A DNA stretch of 64,000 bases from Salvia splendens. Its lineage: Eukaryota > Streptophyta > Magnoliopsida > Lamiales > Lamiaceae. The DNA lies in contig NC_056037.1 of NCBI RefSeq assembly GCF_004379255.2, forward strand, positions 16,006,902-16,070,901. The letters run 5' to 3'. This document shows positions 1 to 12,400 of the stretch, one piece after another. Under the pieces are notes generated by a model, which did no database searches, was not told the origin of the DNA, and saw nothing but the letters and a program-made list of their open reading frames with translations. The first letter of the stretch is position 1. Each line of letters opens with the position of its first letter. Both the position numbers and the translations under genes were made by a program.

Positions 1-1623
1 TCCCCTTCCCCTTTCAAGAGAATCTACGCCTTCGGTGACTCCTACACTGACACCGGAAACACCAAGACCTCCACCGGCCCCACTGCCTTCAATCACGTCT
101 CAAACCCTCCTTACGGCGTCACCTTCTTCCACCACCCCACTAGTAGATACTCGGACGGCCGCATCGTCCTTGACTTTGTGGCCCAAGCCCAATCCCTGCC
201 CTTCGTGCCGCCCTATCGCAACCCTAAGGCCAACCGCTCTCACGGCGTCAACTTTGCCGTGGGCGGCGCCACCGCGATCCGGCACGGCTTCTTCTTGAAG
301 AACAACATCACATTCAACCTGGTGCCTCAGTCCCTCCAAACTCAACTTGTGTGGTTCAACAAGATCATGGAAAGTGAAGGGTGCCAGGATTCCCATACTA
401 CCCCTAGAGAGTGCAAGGCTGCCCTAGGTGATGCCTTGATTTGGGTGGGCGAAATTGGAGCCAATGATTACACTAGTATCCTTGGATCTTCTCTCTCTAG
501 AAAAACCATCCAAGATCTTTCCATAAATAGCGTCATCGGCTTCTTACAGGTGACACTACTAAAAAACATCAATTTTATCGAGGGAAATTTCTGTCGGTAA
601 TTCCTATTTTATCGATAGAAAATTTCCGTTGGTAATTTACACATCCATAATTTTTTTAGATTTGGACTATGGGCATTCCGTCGGTAACACAGTTTCCATC
701 GGTAATCTGTTTGTAATTACCGAATGATTGCTATCTGTCGGTAATTCCGTCGGTAATCCAACTTTTTTTTAGTGTTCTGTCGGTAATTTACACGTCCATA
801 ATTTGTTTTGCTTTGGACTATGGGCATTTTGTCGGTAACATAGTTTCCATCGGTGTTCTTTTTGTAATTACCGAATGATTGCTATCTGTCGGTAATTTAC
901 ACGTCCGTAATTGTTTTTGCTTTGGACTATGGGCATTCCGTCGGTAACACAGTTTCCATCGGTAATCTGTCTGTAATTACCAAATGATTGCTATCCGTCG
1001 GTGATTTCGTCGGTAATCCAAACTTTTTTCCATGAAAATGATAGGAAATTAACATGAACTACAAATATATAAGTATAAATTGAGATTAGTAAAATTGTTT
1101 TTTATTTTATCAGGAAGTAATGAAGAAAGGAGCAAAGTACATAGTAGTGCAAGGACTTCCACCAATCGGGTGCATAACATATTCCTTCTCACTCTCCTCC
1201 GCCGACGACAGAGACGACACGGGCTGCGTCGCGAGCGTGAACCGCCACGCGTCCACGCACAACGCGGCCCTCCAAGGCCGACTGAGCGCCCTGAGGAAGC
1301 AGAGCCCTCAGTCAGCCATCCTCTACGCGGACTACTACAACGCGCACCTCGCGCTACTGAAGAATGCGCCAAAACACGGGTTCGAGGAGCGGTACAAAGC
1401 CTGCTGCGGCTACGGCGGCGGCGCCTACAACTTCGACATCTTCAACACGTGCGGCTCCTCCTCCGCCGCCGCCGCGTGCGATCAACCGGCAAAGTACATC
1501 AACTGGGATGGAGCTCACTTCACCGAGGCTGCGTACAAGCTCATGGCTGATTCGTTTCTCAATGGAACCTATTGCAACCCTCCCTTTCACTCTTTGATCA
1601 CCAAAAAACTTCAATCCAGTTGA
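1..1623 (+). CDS. GDSL esterase/lipase, At3g48460-like (5' partial)
   Basis: Exons 1-549 and 1114-1623, joined in phase 0 (FLQ / EVMKKG), stop TGA at 1621-1623. The frame is open at base 1, so the start codon and signal peptide lie upstream. SGNH-hydrolase blocks are all visible: FGDSYTDTGN with the nucleophile Ser, VNFAVGGATA, GEIGANDYT (block III Gly/Asn), and INWDGAHFTEAAYK with the Asp and His of the triad. About 352 residues are present; plant family members are usually 350-390. These enzymes are usually secreted and hydrolyse acyl esters; the substrate cannot be read from sequence. The protein resembles Arabidopsis At3g48460 throughout. The single intron seen is filled with CACTA-like repeats. 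Exon 2 is GC-rich compared with the AT-rich flank. Confidence 0.93.
554..1030. repeat. CACTA (En/Spm)-like remnant with tandem repeats, in intron
   Basis: The intron begins GTGA followed directly by CACTACTAAAAAAC at 554, a CACTA-type terminus. A matching inverted end, ACTTTTTTTTAGTG, lies near 760-773. The rest consists of three roughly 110-150 bp direct repeats (starting near 630, 781 and 889) sharing the core GTCGGTAA, TTGGACTATGGGCATT and GTAATTACCGAATGATTGCT. Repeated (C/T)GTCGGTAA motifs are typical of the subterminal regions of plant CACTA elements. No convincing 3-bp target duplication or transposase was found, so this is a remnant. Confidence 0.6.
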
Positions 1624-1757
1624 ACTTAATTACTTCAATTTTAATCAGTTTTTTTTTCTGCTTTTTGGATTTGCTGAAACTTGAAAGTTTGTTGTATGAG
1701 ATCCCCTATATATCAAAGAGCTTTGAAGATCTGGTCCAATTATGACAATATTTTGCC

Positions 1758-2320
1758 TAGGGGTGTCGAAACGGGTACCCGCGGGTACCCGCACCCGATT
1801 TTGGCTGAAAAGTTAGTCCCGATACCCGTCCCTCATTTAGTCGGGTATTACCCGATACCCGAGTCGGGTATCCCGCACCCGACACCGCGGGTACCCGACC
1901 CGAAACATTTTTTTTTTGAAATGTTCCTTTTATAAATATTATTTATATATTTTAGATGCTTTTTTAAAAATACTATTTGATGAATGTAATAGTCTCACTT
2001 AAAACTTTTTATTATTATTTAATTTTGTTGAGAATTGAGATCAAGCCATGTAAAATATTAAAATGATTACATCATGAAGAGCAAGTATTAAAATAAAAAA
2101 TAAAAAATTATAAAATATCAATATATATATCGGGTATTTTCGGGACTATCGGGATTACCCGGTCGGGTATCGGGCTACCCGATACCCACAAAACCCAAAA
2201 TTATTATACCCGACCCCGTCCCGTTTCCCGATTCCATCGGGTAACGGGTACCCGATACCCGGCGGGTAACGGGTCGGGTTCGGGATTACCCCTTACCCGC
2301 TACCCGTTTCGACGCCCCTA
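1758..2320. mobile_element. hAT MITE, 563 bp, perfect 8-bp TSD
   Basis: Terminal inverted repeats TAGGGGTGTCGAAACGGGTA (left) and its near-exact complement at the right end (one mismatch in 20). The 8-bp target duplication ATTTTGCC is present at 1750-1757 and 2321-2328. Both ends hold clusters of GGGTACCCG and GGGTATCGGG motifs and the centre is AT-rich. There is no coding capacity. The 8-bp TSD and TIR style place it in the hAT superfamily. It lies about 135 bp downstream of the GDSL stop codon. Confidence 0.9.
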
Positions 2321-2399
2321 ATTTTGCCTATTAATTGTACCATTTTTATTCTACTTTCAATTTTAATTTTTACCATTAATATTTTGGTTCTTATTCATA

Positions 2400-2888
2400 A
2401 TATATGTACATACTTAAAAATATGGCATAATTTAATTTTTATATTCTTATTAAGCTACTAAGTAATACTCCTACTACATAACTTTTTATATGGATTAAAA
2501 AATAAAATTATGGTAACGCTTTTGTTTTGTGCAGATTTTTCAATTATATATATTTATAACTACAAAACTTTAAATAATACTAATAAAGTGTTGTATGATT
2601 ATATTTTTCAATGCAACCAAAAGATAATGAGTACATAGAAGATAATATTATTATGCAATATCATATGAGTATATAGGAGGCCAATATTATTTTACGAGTA
2701 CAATTTTCTTTTTCTTAACTACATAAAATATGGAATATATAATTGAATACTCTGCACAACAAAAGTATGACCATAATTTCATTTTTTAAATCTTTTTTTA
2801 ATGCATATAAACAATTATATAACTAATCAGTAGCTTAACATGAAAATAAAAATTAAATTATGCCTATATATGTGCATATATTTTAAAT
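2400..2888. repeat. Foldback-type inverted repeat, about 490 bp
   Basis: Arms of about 160 bp at 2400-2560 and 2727-2888 are imperfect inverted copies. For example, GGCATAATTTAATTTTTAT in the left arm reappears complemented near 2850-2870, and TTTTGTGCAG near 2530 pairs with CTGCACAACAAAAG near 2752. The 165-bp centre is AT-rich and unrelated. No clear TSD was found. This is probably an old MITE. The rest of 2889-4190 is AT-rich intergenic DNA with no gene or recognisable element. Confidence 0.6.
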
Positions 2889-4190
2889 AATACTTCATAT
2901 TTAAAGATTATGCAATTTATCATAAAAGTAGTCTAATGAACATTTCCTAAACATAACTTCATTAATGTGCATGTCCAGTTGGCTGTGAGCCCATTTATTC
3001 TTCTATGTGTCAAAGATTTATTTGCTGGACACACTACCTCATAGTTCGACTTTGATATGCATAGACTACTGAATATTTTGTTAGCTATTAATTTAAACTT
3101 AAATAGTTGGACACACCACCTCAAATGTATATTCAACATAAATAATAAAGTTGGCTATTAATTTAAATTTTATTGATATATTATTAATTATTTTCAATTT
3201 TTCCTACTTTTTTGATAGCATATAAAAATTTAAGAAAATTTTAAAATACTAAAATAAAATAGCTAAGACATGTATAATTATAGGAATATATTACTCCCAT
3301 TAGAGTGGGAGTATGTGGAGTTTGACTTTAAGTCCAAAATATTATTGAATTTTTTCATAATTTAAAGTAATAACAGAATTTCGATTTACATCCATTATTT
3401 CCAGAACATAACTTTTTTAGAGTTCCATTTATCAAATAATTATTTATGTAACCTTTTTAGAGTTCCATTTGTTAAATAATTATTTATATCTAGCTAAGGG
3501 AATTTTTTCTCACCAAGAAGCGTTTTGCTGATTTGATATCTAAATTTTAGTAAACTTGTATGCATCATAGGCAATTAATATCTTCTTGATGAAACTATTA
3601 CTATTAATTATTTTTCCTAATTTCCAGAACAGAGCCACAATCACTGCGTTGGTTTGCAGTAACTTTTATTTTAGAGTATCTATTTTGACAATCTCTTGTT
3701 TAATTGTTTTGCTTCTATATTTTCTATGTGCATAACAAAATTTGGTTGTTTTCCTAGTTTTTTCCAAAACATATTTCTAATTTCCTTGTATTGTTTAGAA
3801 CTTGGGATCAAATATTAGTATTTGAAAATATATTTTCAAACATTTATTACTCATACTACCACATTCTTAGCAAATTTGAGCTTCTACTCGGATCTTTAAC
3901 CTAAAATAATTAATTAATGATCTTACCAATTTTAGATGGCAAAATGATAAAAGAAGCCCAAAATTAACTTTTACCTCCACCGTTTACTCCTCAATTTCAC
4001 CGCTTTCTTCTTCCCTGCAATTCAATTCAATCACATCGACAGCCCGGAAAACGAAGAGAATTTTGTTTACGTAAGAATTCAGTTGTGCGAAAAGTAGGAT
4101 GTTGGTGGGTGGTAGTTGTAGTAGTGGCTTGGCTTGGCTTGGCTTAGCTTACAATTTAACAGAGCAGTTTTAGAAGCAAGTGAGAAGAAG
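2889..4190 (+). promoter_or_regulatory. AT-rich intergenic region and probable 5' flank of the B3 gene
   Basis: No coding frame is supported here. The segment from about 3960 to 4190 becomes pyrimidine-rich (ACCTCCACCG, TTTCTTCTTCCC) as in plant 5' leaders and directly precedes the ATG at 4191. No unambiguous TATA box could be fixed, so the transcription start is not placed. Confidence 0.35.
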
Positions 4191-7100
4191 ATGGTTTCAA
4201 GAGGCCTAGCTTGTGTTGACTGCCTCTTAAAATGCGACAGATCTCACGCCGCGCTCGGAGGATTTTTGCCTGTCTATCGATTCTTCAAAATCATGTTCGG
4301 CAACAACTGCTCTCATTTTTTGGTACTAAAACCAAAACCCCTCTCTCTCACTTACTACTATCTTCCTTCTCCTTCTCACTCTGTTTTTTTGTTTTCTGGT
4401 AATTTTGTGATATTCCTTAATGTTAGGGTTTGTGCTCTCTGTCAGATCATTATGCTTAAATATTCCGCCCTTGATTTCAGTCTCGACTCTTTTATCAGCT
4501 CTATAAACGATTATAATGAATTTGATAGGATTGTAAAATATTAACCTATGAATAATTCAATCAGCTGTGGATCCTGTCATATTTTATGCTTTATTCACAC
4601 CAAAACCCGTAGAAATAGCAAGGATCAAGGATCATACACACACAAAAAAAGGGCGGGAATTTGAAATTCCATAAACCAATAAAGAACTCCAAAACTTAAC
4701 TTTGAGGGCCATTTGCACCGGGCAAATTCTTGGGTGTAAATTAATTTGGAGGTTTTGACTTTTTTTGCCCCAAGGCAAATTTTAGGTGTATTCTGTTGTG
4801 TTACACTAGCTTTCCTTATTGTACAGCCCATATGGATATGGGCTTTATTCTTGCTTTTGAGTTAGCTTTTTTGTTGAAATGAGCAATAAAATATCCAACA
4901 CTTTTGCAGTACTTGCCTCCGGGGTCAGCAAAATTAATGAAGCACTTGACTAATCAGGAAACTCAAATTGAGGATGTAAGTGGGCAGCGATGGTCTGTAA
5001 AAATGTCTCTTGTTAATGGTTCTCTTGCATTCGAAAGGGGTTGGGAGAAGTTTTTTGTAGACCATGGACTCAAAGTAGGAGAAGTAATGACATTTCAGTA
5101 CATAGAGGGAGGCCATTTTACTGTTAAAATTTTTGGAACAAGTGGCCGTGAGAGAACAAACTTTGATAGACGGAGCAAAAAGCGTAGGAGAGACCATGGA
5201 ATAGCTTCAGAAGATGAATCATTCTTGGCCTCTAGAGATGAATCTCGGAACTGTAAAATGAAGATTGAGGTTGAAAATGCTGGCTTGGGGGTCTCAACAC
5301 TTGTTCCCATACCTGAGGACATTGTTGATCCAATTTGTATGATTAACAAAAATGATTGGTATCATGCAGAACACAGGATTTCTTTATGTGACTTGAGCTT
5401 TGAGATGGAAAATAGAACATCTGAGGCAAACAAGTGTGAGGGAGGTGTAATCACAATGTTAGACCCTCTTGCTGAAACTGAAGAGCATGGTGCCTACTTA
5501 GATAATGCACCAAGTCCAAAAGTATCCATTTCTTGTGATCGGATTCTTGAACTGACCAACACAGTAGAAGGTGATGAGGTAGAGAAGACTAAGACAACTG
5601 CAGAGGAAGTGGTTGTAATCAAGAGAGATATTGCAGATGAGAGTAGAAAGAAAATGGATGACACTCAAATGGCTCCTCAATCACATCAAGAAGTTAGCCA
5701 TTCTGGTCATGCTTTAACGAACAAGTTTCACGAGAAACTTTCTGATAACAGTGAAATGAAGAAGGGCATTTTGGATAATGTTTGTAGTTTCCAAGATGGT
5801 AGGGAAACTTGTGCTGTGACTCGGTTCATTCTGTTTTTTACTAACATCTTAATGTATGACTAATGTTGTATTACGTGCTTCATTAACCAGTGATACCTGT
5901 TGCAGTAGACGAACTGGAATCCATTAGCGTATATCCTTCTGTAGGGAGTAGTAAGATTGTTAAAAGGGAGGTAAAAAGCAGCAGTTCAACTGTCAAAGAT
6001 CCATTAGGTTTTTCCTCTGGCTCACTTACTAGTGAAATGAAGTCTGTCCTATTTCATCAGGAGATGTCTTAAGTTGCATTTGTTGGTTTAATATTGGTTT
6101 ACAGGATTGCATGCTGCTAAGAAAGAAGTCAACATGGAAGACCAAGCCAAAAGAATTCATCAAGGGTCTTGTGGTGGTGCGTTCTAGCCTTTTCGCATTT
6201 TGAACTAAGTCGTGTTGTTAATATATTTGCTTTTATGTTCTATGTGGGTGCTTTGAAGCAAGTTTTCGAGAACACATCTATGTCAAACTGATACGGATTG
6301 GAGGAGGGGGAGAGAGAAAGATGGTTGGGCCGGCAGAGAGAAAGGAGGAAGCAGGTGGAGAAGATTAAGGGAGAGAGCTGATTCCTATTTTTATGCTTTT
6401 CAAATATTTGTTATTCGGTTTCCTTTATTTTAGCACTAGAATTGCCTATATATAGAGAGAGTCTCCTAATAGAGAGATCATTATTGGACGAGTTTTTCTC
6501 GTAGGCCTCCTTCGTGAGGATTAGGCCTCTGCGGAGGATTTCCCTTTCTTGTTTCGCTATTCAGTTTCTTTCAATAAAGCCTAGCATTTCTGATTCCAGA
6601 TTCTATATTATATTCTTGTTCATCAGCCTTTACTCCTAACAATTGGTGCGGTGAACGATGGTCAACCCTAGGGGCGATTCACGCCTAGACGGTTTGGAGA
6701 GGCTACTGCAAAACTCAACGCCCAGCTCCAGCAGACGAACGAACGGGTCTCGGCGTTGGGGTCAAAACTCGAATCCATGATAGAGGAAGTGCGTGCGGGT
6801 TTCGCGGCCCTCAACCACAAGTTCAGAGCAACGCCGGAGGACGGTACGTCCTCTGAAAATCGGGAATCTAATTCGGTGTCAGTTGGAAACAAATCAACGT
6901 CGCCAATGCCAATTTTTGGTGGATCTGAGCCTCTCGCGTGGCTCGCGCGGGCAAACCAATATTTCCTCGTCAACAAAACATCATCGGATAGACGTGTCGA
7001 CGTTGCCATGCTCGCCATAGACGGACCTGCCAAGCCTTGGAAGCAATTGCTCGTTCGTCGCTGCCCCTCCTTATCGTGGGACAAGCTTGTTCAAGAGCTC

Positions 7101-8950
7101 TTGCAACGTTTTGGTGATACCATCACTTCAGGAAGCTGCGTCGCTGGCAATTCATCCAAGTACAGTAGTAAGGATCCTTTTTCTACTGTCTCTGTTGCCA
7201 AAAACCAGCCAAAAATTCCACCCAGAACCAGCAATAATTCTGCAGCTATCCTACCCATCGTGACAGCACCATTGCTGTCCTCTAGCCTGTCTACAACAGC
7301 CCTGCCGGAGATACCACCTATTACCACGTCAACAATCCACCCTGATATCGATACCAAAGCGGACAATAGAACACCCCTACCCTTGGTAGTACAACAGCCT
7401 ATTCATATTTCTGTTTTAGTGCCTCTGCCATCTCCTACCAATCTGCCTACACCAACAGTGGTGACAACACCGCTGTGGTTCTCGAGTGCTGATATTTCAC
7501 TGTTTCAGCACTTCTTCCCTTTGCTGCTATGTACAGTTCATGCCGCTGCTGCTGAGCTGGCCACAATCATGTATCTACTTCTTCTTGTTCATGGGCACAT
7601 TCCTTGGTTCAGCTTTTCACCTCCTGTCCAGAAGCATGAATGGGAGCCTCCACCGAACAATGTAATCGGTTTCAGTTTTGAGCTCAGCCTTGAGGGCAAG
7701 GCTGTTTTGAAGGTGAGGCAGTTGATACGGATTGGAGGGGGAGAGAGAAAGATGGTTGGGCCGGCAGAGAGAAAGGAGGAAGCAGGTGGAGAAGATTAAG
7801 GGAGAGAGCTGATTCCTATTTTTATGGTTTTCAAATATTTGTTATTCGGTTTCCTTTATTTTAGCACTAGAATTGCCTATATATAGAGAGAGTCTCCTAA
7901 TAGAGAGATCATCTTGGAGAGATCATTATTGGACGAGTTTTTCTCGTAGGCCTCCTTCGTGAGGAATAGGCCTCTGCGGAGGATTTCCCTTTCTTGTTTC
8001 GCTATTCAGTTTCTTTCAATAAAGCCGAGCATTTCTGATTCCAGATTCTATATTATATTCTTGTTCATCAGCCTTTACTCCTAACACAAACCCATTAACT
8101 GTCTGTACATTTTGTTCATGAGATGCAGGAGAGGAACCATCTGCTATGTGGAACCAACCACAGATGATTATTCCACCGATAGTAAAAGTTGAACCTGATC
8201 TGCCATATGAAACAGGCCAATTGGATACTACCAATCCGATTTCAATCTGTCCATTTTCAACTCAGATAGAAAGCCAACCATACCTGGTACTTTATTTTTG
8301 TTATCCTTTACTTTTTTATTGGTTGTAGATTGCTAATCATATCCCATATAAACTCATCGATGACTTCGCCTCATGGCTTCTCCCCAATTTGCTCCTTATC
8401 CTTAGTGCTAAATATGATTGATAGAAGATAGTAAAAGATGCACATACTGGTCTTATCAATATTTCTTCATTTGCAACCTGCATATTACTCCATATTCTTA
8501 AATGCCCCTTATATTGGGTTGCTGAAAACCATGCCAAACTGCACTGAGATATTAGATGGGTATTTGGTACTGTTAATTAACAGATCATCTCTGTTAATAT
8601 TATCAATGTAAAATCTAAATTTATGTTTGGCACATTCAATTAACTCTCTGCTGTGTTTGATGTAGGAGGTGTCAGTAAAGATTGTATTAGCTCATACAAG
8701 GAGATGGAGATTGAGATTGACTAAATCCCAGAAAATGAAAGCTCCGATGATTATATATCTGAGAGGCTCGGTTGGAGGGCTGTGGCCAGTTGTCTACCGT
8801 GAATATGTTGGTGGCGGAGCATTGACTGCTAACTGGACTGAATTCTGCAAGCGAAACAGCATTAAGCCTAGAGACAATTGCAGGTTTCAAGCTGAAGAGA
8901 ATATTTCATTTGTCGTTTTTAGAGTCATTGTTACTCATGGATCTGATTAA
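4191..8950 (+). CDS. B3 domain transcription factor (REM type), two B3 domains
   Basis: Six exons: 4191-4322, 4910-5798, 5906-6031, 6105-6176, 8129-8286, 8666-8950; total 1662 nt, 553 residues, phases consistent. The B3 domains bind DNA in the nucleus. The first spans about residues 23-110 (YRFFKIMFG, then YLPPGSAK, VNGSLAFERGWEKFFVDHGL, then GHFTVKIFG), split after HFL by intron 1. The second spans about 460-553 (IVLAHTRRW, MIIYLRGSVGGLWPV, ALTANWTEFCKRNSIKPRDN). Between them lies a long acidic linker. The start is ATG 4191, since upstream in-frame codons offer only a TTG. The donor of exon 3 (6032) and the end of exon 4 (6173 or 6176) are less certain. Intron 4 contains an LTR element. The target genes are unknown. 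Confidence 0.85.
6289..6641 (+). repeat. 5' LTR of the gag-only element
   Basis: Starts TGATACGGATTGG and ends TACTCCTAACA. By eye it differs from the 3' LTR by about three substitutions, a 3-bp indel near the start and a 14-bp segment missing relative to the 3' copy. A TATA-like CTATATATAG lies near 6447. Confidence 0.9.
6658..7799 (+). pseudogene. Ty3/gypsy gag fragment, N-terminal frameshift
   Basis: The main open frame (from 6756) encodes a coiled-coil start (LNAQLQQTNERVSALGSKLE when read slightly upstream) followed by the gag core PMPIFGGSEPLAWLARANQY and PSLSWDKLVQELLQRFGD, as in Ty3/gypsy gag proteins. Downstream is a Pro/Thr/Ser-rich stretch with no zinc knuckle, which then runs into the 3' LTR. 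An upstream ATG at 6658 (MVNPRGDSRL) is in another frame and would join the gag frame through a one-base change near 6690, so the N-terminus looks frameshifted. Gag would package element RNA if supplied with enzymes from elsewhere. Confidence 0.7.
7723..8086 (+). repeat. 3' LTR of the gag-only element
   Basis: Same termini as the 5' LTR. It has an extra 14-bp duplication around ATCATCTTGGAGAGATCATT. The low divergence between LTRs indicates a fairly recent insertion. Confidence 0.9.
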
Positions 8951-9400
8951 TTTCCCTCACTAGCTATACAGAGTTTGTTGTGCAGACTAAGCCGTTCAGC
9001 GGAAACATTAGATGAAGCTATTCGTATTTTAAATTGCGATTTCCTAACCCTAAACCTTTTTCCTTAAGTGACAAATTAGACCGTTTTTAATACTACTACT
9101 ATCGTTTTAGCTAAGTGATATATTGTGGTCCATTTGGTGGCGCCCAACACTTGACCCATCTTTGATTTGGGCCACCAGTTATTCAGTTTGACGCGCCCCA
9201 TGTTCCGCACCTTCTCGGCTGCTCCGTTAGCCACTCCTAGCTGATTAGGAATTGGGTCCTTTCGATGTGTGCGGAAGTGATTATCATGGCGTTTTATCGC
9301 ACTATCTCACTCTCATTTGAGACGTTCACTTTCTCACACCTTATTTAGGGTTTTCCACCCCGTTCTCTCTCTTTTGCTCTTTGTGAATCTTCTCCAATTA
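8951..9400. other. Intergenic, no feature recognised
   Basis: This holds the 3' flank of the B3 gene and then ordinary intergenic DNA up to the hAT target duplication CCTTTGGT at 9401-9408. No coding frame or repeat is recognised. Confidence 0.5.
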
Positions 9401-9408
9401 CCTTTGGT

Positions 9409-12400
9409 TAGACATGCCCACGGTTTCCGGTTCCAGCGGTTAACCGCCGAACCGGAACCGCGATAATTTTTTCGAACTAGAACCGTCGTATTTGGAACCA
9501 CGGTCCGGTTCCGGTTCAAGATTTTTCAAACCTAAACCGTCACCGAATCGCCGGTTCCGGACGGTTCCGAACCGGCGGTTTCACGGTTCCGGCGAGGCAT
9601 CCGATGCGTCAGGCGGTGCCAGCTTTTTCAGGCGGTTTAGTAGATCGGAACCGGCGGTTTCCGCGGTTAATCGTGAAATCGGCAGTTTTCCGGTTTCAGT
9701 GCGGAACACGAGGCTGACACGTTGCAAGTCGTCAGGCGGTTTTTGTTGACCAAACCGCTGATTTTTGGGTAAAACCGGCGGTTTTACACCAAAACCGCCG
9801 GTTTTGTCGGATTTTTACATTTTTTTTAATTCTGATTTTGAATTCAAATTAATCCATTTTCCCCCATTTTTATCTATAAATACCCCCTTCTATCCTCACT
9901 TACATTCACCACATTCTTGTGTTAACAAGAGTTTCTCTCTTCTATCTCTCAATTCTCTCTCTTTGTCTTCCATTTCTCATTTGTGCTATTGTGCTTACAT
10001 TTGAATTATTCAAGTGCTACTATTATATTACGCATTGTTATACCTATACACTCATACTTGTTCCGTAGTTCTATTTCTATAAGTTGTCTTTCTCAATTGC
10101 TAAAACAAAAAATATATTTTATTCCATATTTCTACTATATAATTTGTTACTGTCAAGACGTCTTCATCCCGAGAAGGTCGTGTTGATAAGGGAAAAGGAA
10201 AGTCCAAGAGGCCAAGTCGAAAATCCGTTATTGATGAGATTTCTCAAAGGAACATGGATGTGTGGCAGGTTAATAATTATTATCTACTAATATTATTAAT
10301 TATGAATTACATTACATTATTGTTCATAATTCTATTTGATATTTAAAATACAAATATTATTTTGTAGATTCGAGAAGAGCAAAATATGTCCAATGCTATT
10401 GCTCTCTCTCGCTCTCAATCCCAAGGTGGACGTGGATATGGTGGTGGCGGTGATGCTTATGTTGGTACCAGTAGTGGTGCTCCCGGTCCCGATGCCTATT
10501 CTCAACAAATTCCAACCCCTGTGAATCTTGATGACGATGATGATGATGATGACGAGTAGGAGGAGGAGGAAGAGGCGGAAGAGGTTCAAGAAATGCCACC
10601 CCCACCACCACCAAGGAGTCGTCGTGGTCGTGGTCGTGGACACCCTCCTCAACCTCCTAAACCAATTGAAAGGTATTTAACCTCAAACATCATGGTGAAA
10701 CATTTCAAGAAGGTACGAGATAGTACCGATCCGGACACTTATAATGTGTATTAGAACTATTGCGAAAACGTATACACATTCCGAAAGGGTGGAGGATATG
10801 GTACATTTACCCGTCACATGGAGAAAGCGCATCCGGTCGAATTTGGTATCGCTCCAACCCAAACTCAACTCAACTTTCAACATGGAGTCGGGACCGGGAG
10901 TGGGACGGGTTCATCCCAAACATCAGGTATGTGTAGCAATACTCTTTTAAAATATGATCACAAAAATGCTCTTAATGTGATGTAGATTTGCCGTGATGAA
11001 ACATTTTCCGTTCAATACTTTTGATAACGATGCGTTTGAGTTGAGTATGCAACAAGTTTATAATGCCGCTGCAAGAAAATTGAGTCGAACTTCTATGACT
11101 CGAGCTGTTGTTAGACAATGCATGGAAAAGAAGGCGCAATTAGGTACGTTTATTGTTAACTTAGGTCATAAAGTTTCGATTTGCTCTGATGTGTGGACTG
11201 ATTGTTTTTGCAAAAATTCATATATGGGCATCACTGTGCATTTCGTTGATCACAGTTGGACTTTAAACAAACGTTTGATTGCATTTCGGGAATCTCCCGC
11301 ACCACACACTCCACAAGCAATTGCTCAATTGATCATTCAAGTTTTGAATGAATTTCAATTGATCAATAAAATTTTTTCCGTTGGTTTTGATAATGCAAGC
11401 GCTAACACTGCTAGTATAGATGAACTCATCAGTGCATGTTCTCCTGTTATTGATGGCAAATATTTTCATGTGCGATGTATTGCCCATATTTTGAATTTGT
11501 GTGTTCAAGAAGCGATCGATTTGTGGCAAAAGTATGTTGATCCTATTAAAACTGCTGTTAAGTTGATTCATAACAAAGCTCCTATTGGTAGAGCTTGGAA
11601 GAAATATTGTCATAGCAAGCAGTGCACGTACACCAATTTTCATTTGGATGTTTCAACTCGTTGGAACTCGACGTACGATATGTTGGAGTCGACCTTGAAT
11701 ATTTATGTGATTTTTTTAGAACTTGCCCGCATGTTCCTTCTGATTTGCTTTTGATACCCTCTTGTTGGGACCATAGCATGGATTTGTTTCGATTATTCCA
11801 AGCTTTCAAAAATGCCACTGTTGAGTTATCCGGTGTTTATTATCCTACTTCTGTGCGCGTTTTGGAGCATTGCATGTATGTGGCAATTGGTTTTAAGACA
11901 TGTGTGAAAAGTACTCAATTCATAGAGTTGAAGACTATTTTGTTTTATATGGTTGAAAAATGGTTAAAATATTTTGCGCGTATTCCAAATGTGTTTTTGA
12001 TTGGAAAATGCTTGGATTCAAAGTGGAAGTTGCATGGTGTTCATAAAATTTTAGACATGTACTATGGTTGTTTGCACGATTTGGATTTTTCTCAACTTCG
12101 CGAAATTGGCTTGACAAGAGGAGAATGCTTCGAACTAAGTCTTCTGAATGTTGATGAAATCAAACTAAGGTTAGATAGTGCACTTCGTGCGCTCTACGCG
12201 GAATATGAAATACGGTATAACACCACTCACCAGGTACGTGCTCCTCCTAATCCTTCTACATTTGATTTTAGTGGCGGGAACTATAGAAATGTCATGATTG
12301 ATCCAGACGTAGTATCACAATTGCAAGATCTATACTAGAGCTACCCCAATAGGACTAGAGCTACTAGTGAGTTAGATATATATTTGGAATCGCACTCTAT

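Larger units (their letters stand above)
6289..8086 (+). mobile_element. Non-autonomous gag-only LTR retrotransposon (TR-GAG type) in an intron
   Basis: Two LTRs (TG...CA) of 353 and 364 bp flank 1081 bp of internal DNA. The 5-bp target duplication CAAAC is perfect at 6284-6288 and 8087-8091. The internal region carries only a Ty3/gypsy-like gag segment; protease, reverse transcriptase and integrase are absent. A primer site would start at ATTGGTGCGGTGAACG just after the left LTR, but I could not match it to a specific tRNA. The element sits in the same orientation as the host B3 gene, in intron 4. Confidence 0.92.

Noticed and set aside
2933..3139. 68-residue minus frame
   Set aside because: Short, AT-rich, without homology or a gene-like context.
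10332..10652. Thr/Trp/Ile-rich minus frames
   Set aside because: Antisense of the Asp/Glu/Pro-rich part of the hAT transposase.
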